A stretch of 10,404 nucleotides of DNA from Bacteroidaceae bacterium (lineage in GTDB: Bacteria > Bacteroidota > Bacteroidia > Bacteroidales > Bacteroidaceae): contig JAQVXN010000044.1 of the NCBI GenBank assembly GCA_028709135.1, forward strand, positions 1 to 10,404, in the 5' to 3' direction. A model generated the notes under the pieces. The model did not search any database. It was given only the letters and a program-made list of their open reading frames with translations, and was not told the DNA's origin. The translations under genes and the position numbers were made by a program. Below are positions 6,588 through 10,404 of the stretch, piece after piece; positions within the stretch are counted from its first letter, which is position 1; every line of letters starts with the position of its first letter.

Positions 6588-7904
6588 ATGAATAAGTTTA
6601 GTAAATATAATTATCTAGTTGATAATGGCAATAATGTATTACTTTATAATACTGCTAATGATCAAATAATAGCGCTCCAATTACAAATTGCAACTATTAT
6701 TCGTGAGCATATGTCAAATATAGATGCCATTAAAAGAATACATCCTATACTTTATGCAAATATGCTTGAAAAAGGCTTCATTGTCGATTCTGAAGTTGAT
6801 GAAACCTGTGAATTAATCAATAAATGGAATGCCAATGAGAATTTGTCGACTATTTTTTCCATGATAATAATTCCTACATTAGAGTGCAATATGCGTTGTT
6901 GGTATTGTTATGAAAAACACGACTCATCTCGCACTATGGGACCAAATATTTTACAACGTATTATTAAGCTTATTGATTACAAAACAGCTTCTGAAGAATT
7001 AAAAAAATTGAATATTGATTTTTTCGGTGGTGAACCATTGATGTGTTTTAAAAAGATTGTTTGGCCGTTGCTCGAATACTGTAAAGAGAAATGTGCTCAG
7101 AAACATATTGCTTTGACTGTCCATTTTACAACAAATGCTTATCTACTTTCTTCCTCAGTGATGGAAGATTTAGCTTCTTTAAATTGTCCGATCAGTTTTC
7201 AAATTACACTTGATGGAAATCGAGAAACACATGATACGATACGTTATACCAAGACAAATAAACCCTCCTTTGATATCATTGTAAATCATATCAAGCAATT
7301 GCTTCATAAAGGTATGGCTGTAAATTGTCGACTAAACTATACAAAAGATAGTTTGGAATCAATGCTTGATCTTATTGACGATTTCAAAGATTTATCAGAC
7401 AATGATAGACGCTTTCTAAACTTTACATTCCAGCAAGTGTGGCAAGATAAATCCAAATATAAAGTTGATGAAACAGAAGAAAGAGTTATACAACAATTTG
7501 AAACACATCAATTTATTACTTCGGGCTCCTCGAGATACATTTCACGTCATTGTTATGGAGATTTTGCAAATAACGTTGTTATTAATTATAATGGAGATAT
7601 ATATAAATGTACTGGACGTGATTTCATACCACAGATTAAAGAGGGCGAATTAACCGAAAAAGGGAGAATTTCTTATAACGAAATCTATAAGAAACGTATG
7701 GCGATAAAACGTGGTAATAAATACTGTCAACAATGCTTCATTTATCCGATATGCCATTGTGGTTGTTCTCAGTATGTTATGGACAAAGAGGCTGAATTAA
7801 ATAAGAACCAATGCCTCTACGGTTACACTGAAGAATTTAAATATATGATGATAATGGGCCGTTTGAAGGCTCTCGTCAGTTCGACGACCCCAAAAAATGT
7901 TTAA
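6588..7904 (+). CDS. Radical SAM/SPASM peptide maturase
   Basis: This 438-residue enzyme is of the type that modifies RiPP precursors. Residues 1-85 form an N-terminal region, possibly a peptide-recognition element, opening with SKYNYLVDNGNNVLLYN as is typical of Bacteroidetes maturases. The radical SAM core begins at 90 with the iron-sulfur motif CNMRCWYC (C100, C104, C107), followed by FFGGEP (145-150) that contacts S-adenosylmethionine and QITLDG (205-210). The C-terminal SPASM domain carries C322, C341, C380, C383, C389, C391, C393 and C409, enough for auxiliary [4Fe-4S] clusters. The arrangement C(322)...NGDIYKC(341)...KYCQQC...ICHCGC is classical. Relatives form thioether, C-C or similar crosslinks in cytosolic precursors. 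The precursor gene starts 18 bp downstream and has four cysteines as likely targets. The gene is intact and translated right after the glycosyltransferase. Confidence 0.92.
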   Translation: MNKFSKYNYLVDNGNNVLLYNTANDQIIALQLQIATIIREHMSNIDAIKRIHPILYANMLEKGFIVDSEVDETCELINKWNANENLSTIFSMIIIPTLECNMRCWYCYEKHDSSRTMGPNILQRIIKLIDYKTASEELKKLNIDFFGGEPLMCFKKIVWPLLEYCKEKCAQKHIALTVHFTTNAYLLSSSVMEDLASLNCPISFQITLDGNRETHDTIRYTKTNKPSFDIIVNHIKQLLHKGMAVNCRLNYTKDSLESMLDLIDDFKDLSDNDRRFLNFTFQQVWQDKSKYKVDETEERVIQQFETHQFITSGSSRYISRHCYGDFANNVVINYNGDIYKCTGRDFIPQIKEGELTEKGRISYNEIYKKRMAIKRGNKYCQQCFIYPICHCGCSQYVMDKEAELNKNQCLYGYTEEFKYMMIMGRLKALVSSTTPKNV

Positions 7905-7922
7905 CAATTAAATTTATTAAGT

Positions 7923-8246
7923 ATGAAAATTAATTCTGTTTTCGTATCTCTAAAGGCTGAGATACCTGTTGTGGAAACAACAAAAGAAGGTTTGCTTGTA
8001 GGCGGATTTACAAACCTTGTTCCTCAACTTTCTGCTACTAGTACGAACTTAAATTGTCCTCAGAAAGGCGGTTCTTGCTCAGGTAGACCTTCAACTGGCG
8101 ACTCGTATACAAATGTTAATTGTCCTCAAGAGGGTGGTACTTGTAATGCTGGCACAACAACGCCAACAGCATCACCGACACCATCATCATCTGGAAGTGG
8201 TGAAGGCCTTTTAGGTTATGGCTTTCTGACCGGTTCACTGCTTTAA
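7923..8246 (+). CDS. RiPP precursor peptide with duplicated Cys-x6-Cys core
   Basis: This 107-residue peptide follows the radical SAM gene by 18 bp. Residues 1-30 look like a leader: MKINSVFVSLKAEIPVVE, then KEGLLVGGF (21-29) with a GG motif of the sort used for recognition or cleavage in Bacteroidales precursors. Two copies of TNxNCPQxGGxC follow at 41-52 and 63-74, giving C45/C52 and C67/C74. Residues 78-92 are Thr/Ser/Pro-rich (TTTPTASPTPSSSGS), a plausible O-glycosylation tract. The C-terminus EGLLGYGFLTGSLL (94-107) echoes the leader motif EGLLVGGFTNL. There is no membrane segment or classical signal peptide. The neighbouring maturase and GalNAc-T-like glycosyltransferase support its role as their substrate. 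I do not recognise a named precursor family. The crosslink type, cleavage site and activity cannot be derived from the sequence. Confidence 0.8.
   Translation: MKINSVFVSLKAEIPVVETTKEGLLVGGFTNLVPQLSATSTNLNCPQKGGSCSGRPSTGDSYTNVNCPQEGGTCNAGTTTPTASPTPSSSGSGEGLLGYGFLTGSLL
8043..8144 (+). repeat. Two 36-nt core repeats (TNxNCPQxGGxC) in the precursor gene
   Basis: Bases 8043-8078 and 8109-8144 encode TNLNCPQKGGSC and TNVNCPQEGGTC, 66 bp apart and in the same frame. Nine of twelve residues are identical and the differences are mild (L/V, K/E, S/T). Many synonymous third-base changes show that the amino-acid pattern, not the DNA, is being kept, consistent with selection for a modifiable unit. Confidence 0.85.
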
Positions 8247-8251
8247 TTAGT

Positions 8252-8287
8252 TTCAATGGAGGCTCTTTTCATAGAACCTCCATTGAA
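8252..8287 (+). promoter_or_regulatory. Strong hairpin between the precursor and barrel genes
   Basis: TTCAATGGAGG (8252-8262) and CCTCCATTGAA (8277-8287) pair perfectly over 11 bp. A further 3-bp TCT/AGA pairing after one mismatch leaves a 6-base loop. The hairpin starts 5 bp after the precursor stop and ends 16 bp before the next ATG. No T-run follows, so it is not a classical intrinsic terminator. A role in protecting the precursor mRNA or damping downstream expression is more likely, which would give more precursor than membrane protein from one transcript. Confidence 0.6.
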
Positions 8288-8303
8288 TTCAAAGATCTTT
8301 ATC

Positions 8304-10404
8304 ATGACAGATAGATTACTTTTAAAAAGTCTCGTATTACTGGGACTCATTGTTTTTAGTTGTCAAAATACTTTTGCAGAAAAGAGCGATCGTTCTCTTT
8401 TTCTCTCAGCGCAAAATGCACTTACAAGAGAGAACATTTCATGCGACAAACTTTTGATAACGTTTCAAAAAATAGGAGATAACAAGATCGATACTTGTTC
8501 TAACTACTCTGTTAATCCACCTCTATTACAAATGCTTGTACCACGTTCAGGTGGTGATTATTTGATTAATATTCGTTCAGAGGGCTATTTGTGTTATAAA
8601 GATACCATTCGTATAAAACCATTTAGAAAGATGGAATTTGAGCGTACGCTTAGTCCTTTTTATTTGTCGAGACAGCCGAAGACACATAAATTAAGTGAAG
8701 CAGTTGTGCGTGCTTCAAAAGTGAAGTTTTTTTATAGAGGTGATACTCTGGTGTATGATGCAGATGCATTTAACACAGCAGGAGGTTCTATGCTTGAAGC
8801 TCTCATTAAGCAGTTACCGGGGGTTAATTTGAAACCAAACGGGGAAATAACTGTAAATGGCAAGCCGGTAGATGATTTACTGCTTAGTGGTGAACGATTT
8901 TTCAATGGAAACAGACAATTAATGCTTGAGAATCTGCCGGCATACGTGGTTAAAGATGTCCGTGTTTATGATAAGGAAGGAGACCTTTCTGCTATAAAAG
9001 GACGCGATGTCGATGCTAAACGCTATGTCATGGATGTAAAACTTAAAAAAGAATATGCCATTGGTCTGATTGGAAATATAGAGGCAGGAAAAGGAAGCAA
9101 AGAGCGTTATTTGGGCCGTATTTTTGGTATGCGCTATTCAGATTGCTCGCGTCTGACACTAGTCTCCAATTTGAACAACTTGAATGACAACCGCAAGCCA
9201 GGCGAAGATTCTTATTGGACTCCTGAAATCATGCCGAAGGGTTTGTTAGCAACCAAAATGGGTGGTTTCGATTATTTGGTTAAAGAGAAACAGGAAAAGT
9301 ATAAGTTCGAAGGAAATATTACGGCTTCGCATACAGATGCTGATAATTATAAAGAAACAACAAGTGAAACCTATTTACCTACAGGAAATTGGTTCGGAAA
9401 GTCTAGCAGCCAGAGTTATGATAAGTTTTTTGCCATTCATTCTTCGCATGTGATGAAATATGAGCTTGACAACAAAATTACATTTTTGTTTAAGCCTGAT
9501 ATGAGTTATCAAAACTACGATTATCGTAGCAATGGAATATCCGCAACTTTCCTGGATAATCCTTCTATTTATTATAAAGAGGGTATTCTTGATACCATAG
9601 CAGAAGCTAAAGGTAGTAGTTTCTTACGTCAATTAGCGATTAATCGTTATATTTCTCAAAGTAAGATGAAAGGGCACAGCGCGAATCTTAGTACTCCATT
9701 GGAAATATATAATGTTAACTTATGTGGGGAAGACGTAGATTTTTATGTCGGTTTCAACTACAAATCTTCTTTATCAAACACTTACAATGAGAAACTGATA
9801 GACTATCCCAGCCAGCCTGCCCTAAATCCGGACTATCTCAACAGATATATCCATGATACACCAGACCATTCTTTGTCTTATTATTTAGGTCTCGGACAAT
9901 ATCGCACTTTGGCGCGAGATTTGAGTTTTATATGGAGATACAACTTTTCTCAAGAAGAAATCACGCATAATTACGAGTATAATCTATTGTCACGCTTAGA
10001 AGGATGGAATGAATATGGAAAGCAGGTTTTAGGTGTACTCCCATCTGAGGTGGATTTCAAAATACGAACATTGGATGCCGAGAATTCATATAATCAGCAT
10101 CAAACGGAAACGACTCATTCAATCAGTCCTTCTTTTACTTATAAGGGAAAGCCATGGGTAAATATTTCTTTGCCTGTTTCTTTTCAACATGAACGACTAA
10201 ATTATTTCCGAGGTAATGAAACTACCACTATTTACAATGGAATTACCCGAAATGACTACATTTTGTTTAATCCTTCTTTGCAAGCACATTATTCTATTTC
10301 AACCCAAAAGCATTGGATATATCCGGAATTGGTTTATCAGATGATTCAACAAACACCCGAAATGACTTCATTGCTGAATCTGGAGAATACGTCAGATCCA
10401 CTTA
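8304..10404 (+). CDS. TonB-receptor-like outer-membrane beta-barrel protein, 3' end outside the window
   Basis: An uninterrupted frame of 700 codons runs from the ATG at 8304 to the right edge with no stop. Residues 1-25 form a signal peptide (hydrophobic LLLKSLVLLGLIVFS, probable cleavage after TFA). A small extracytoplasmic domain (about 30-120) follows, then a plug-like region (130-225) with LSEAVVRASKVKFFYRGDTLVYDADAF, LPGV (171-174) and GEITVNGKPVDDLLLSGERFF (two adjacent blocks, 180-200). The rest alternates aromatic and polar residues as in outer-membrane barrel strands. This matches the Bacteroidetes outer-membrane beta-barrel family related to TonB-dependent receptors (usually 900 or more residues), which lacks the SusC lead domain. 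It follows the precursor by 57 bp. It may move the finished peptide across the outer membrane or import the peptide or its cargo; the direction is not shown by the sequence. Confidence 0.82.
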   Translation, partial: MTDRLLLKSLVLLGLIVFSCQNTFAEKSDRSLFLSAQNALTRENISCDKLLITFQKIGDNKIDTCSNYSVNPPLLQMLVPRSGGDYLINIRSEGYLCYKDTIRIKPFRKMEFERTLSPFYLSRQPKTHKLSEAVVRASKVKFFYRGDTLVYDADAFNTAGGSMLEALIKQLPGVNLKPNGEITVNGKPVDDLLLSGERFFNGNRQLMLENLPAYVVKDVRVYDKEGDLSAIKGRDVDAKRYVMDVKLKKEYAIGLIGNIEAGKGSKERYLGRIFGMRYSDCSRLTLVSNLNNLNDNRKPGEDSYWTPEIMPKGLLATKMGGFDYLVKEKQEKYKFEGNITASHTDADNYKETTSETYLPTGNWFGKSSSQSYDKFFAIHSSHVMKYELDNKITFLFKPDMSYQNYDYRSNGISATFLDNPSIYYKEGILDTIAEAKGSSFLRQLAINRYISQSKMKGHSANLSTPLEIYNVNLCGEDVDFYVGFNYKSSLSNTYNEKLIDYPSQPALNPDYLNRYIHDTPDHSLSYYLGLGQYRTLARDLSFIWRYNFSQEEITHNYEYNLLSRLEGWNEYGKQVLGVLPSEVDFKIRTLDAENSYNQHQTETTHSISPSFTYKGKPWVNISLPVSFQHERLNYFRGNETTTIYNGITRNDYILFNPSLQAHYSISTQKHWIYPELVYQMIQQTPEMTSLLNLENTSDPL

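Noticed and set aside
7465..7653. Plus-strand 62-codon frame within the radical SAM gene
   Set aside because: It overlaps the SPASM-domain coding sequence in another frame and shows no motif.
7923..8246. Reading the precursor as a secreted or surface lipoprotein
   Set aside because: There is no hydrophobic signal stretch or lipobox; the N-terminus is charged and fits a RiPP leader.
9262..9453. Plus-strand 63-codon frame within the barrel gene
   Set aside because: It is an out-of-frame shadow; the real frame runs open from 8304 to the window end.
1..10404. CRISPR array, tRNA or rRNA genes, large integrase-type mobile element
   Set aside because: No regularly spaced repeat array, no tRNA-like cloverleaf and no rRNA sequence was seen by eye; the only mobile sequences are the IS982 element and the transposase remnant.

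Overview
The window looks like a Bacteroidales chromosome (Bacteroides, Prevotella or a relative). The DNA is AT-rich and gene leaders are A-rich with no Shine-Dalgarno sequence. Several promoters fit the Bacteroidetes TTTG / TAnnTTTG pattern. The protein families (DUF4143 ATPase, SPASM radical SAM maturase beside a GG-motif precursor, TonB-receptor-like barrel) are typical of the group. This placement comes from gene content and promoter style, not from a database match.

Left third (1-2568), accessory flank. A broken minus-strand IS1182/IS5-type transposase with an in-frame stop runs off the left edge. Next is an intact AAA_14/DUF4143 ATPase behind a good promoter that overlaps three TATCGAA repeats spaced exactly 32 bp apart. 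The 645-bp gap after it holds what may be the start of a decayed AbiEi-like antitoxin on the minus strand, under a 20-bp perfect palindrome, and otherwise no recognisable gene.

Right two thirds (2602-10404), an apparent RiPP (ribosomally made, modified peptide) locus. Its parts are: a LuxR-type regulator; a 450-bp control region with an 18-bp palindrome and a -7 box; a glycosyltransferase gene cut after 26 codons by an IS982-family element; a glycosyltransferase resembling polypeptide GalNAc-transferases, joined to a truncated LanC-like domain; a SPASM radical SAM peptide maturase; a 107-aa precursor with two near-identical Cys-x6-Cys units, a Thr/Ser/Pro tract and a C-terminal echo of its leader motif; a strong hairpin; and an outer-membrane beta-barrel protein that runs off the right edge.

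Working model (inference). The regulator switches on the operon. The radical SAM enzyme modifies the two TNxNCPQxGGxC cores, perhaps forming thioethers at the cysteines. The GalNAc-T-like enzyme glycosylates Ser/Thr of the precursor, guided by its LanC-derived domain. The barrel protein moves the product across the outer membrane. No peptidase or ABC exporter is visible, and either could lie beyond the right edge. The IS982 insertion has removed a second glycosyltransferase and may change expression of the genes after it.
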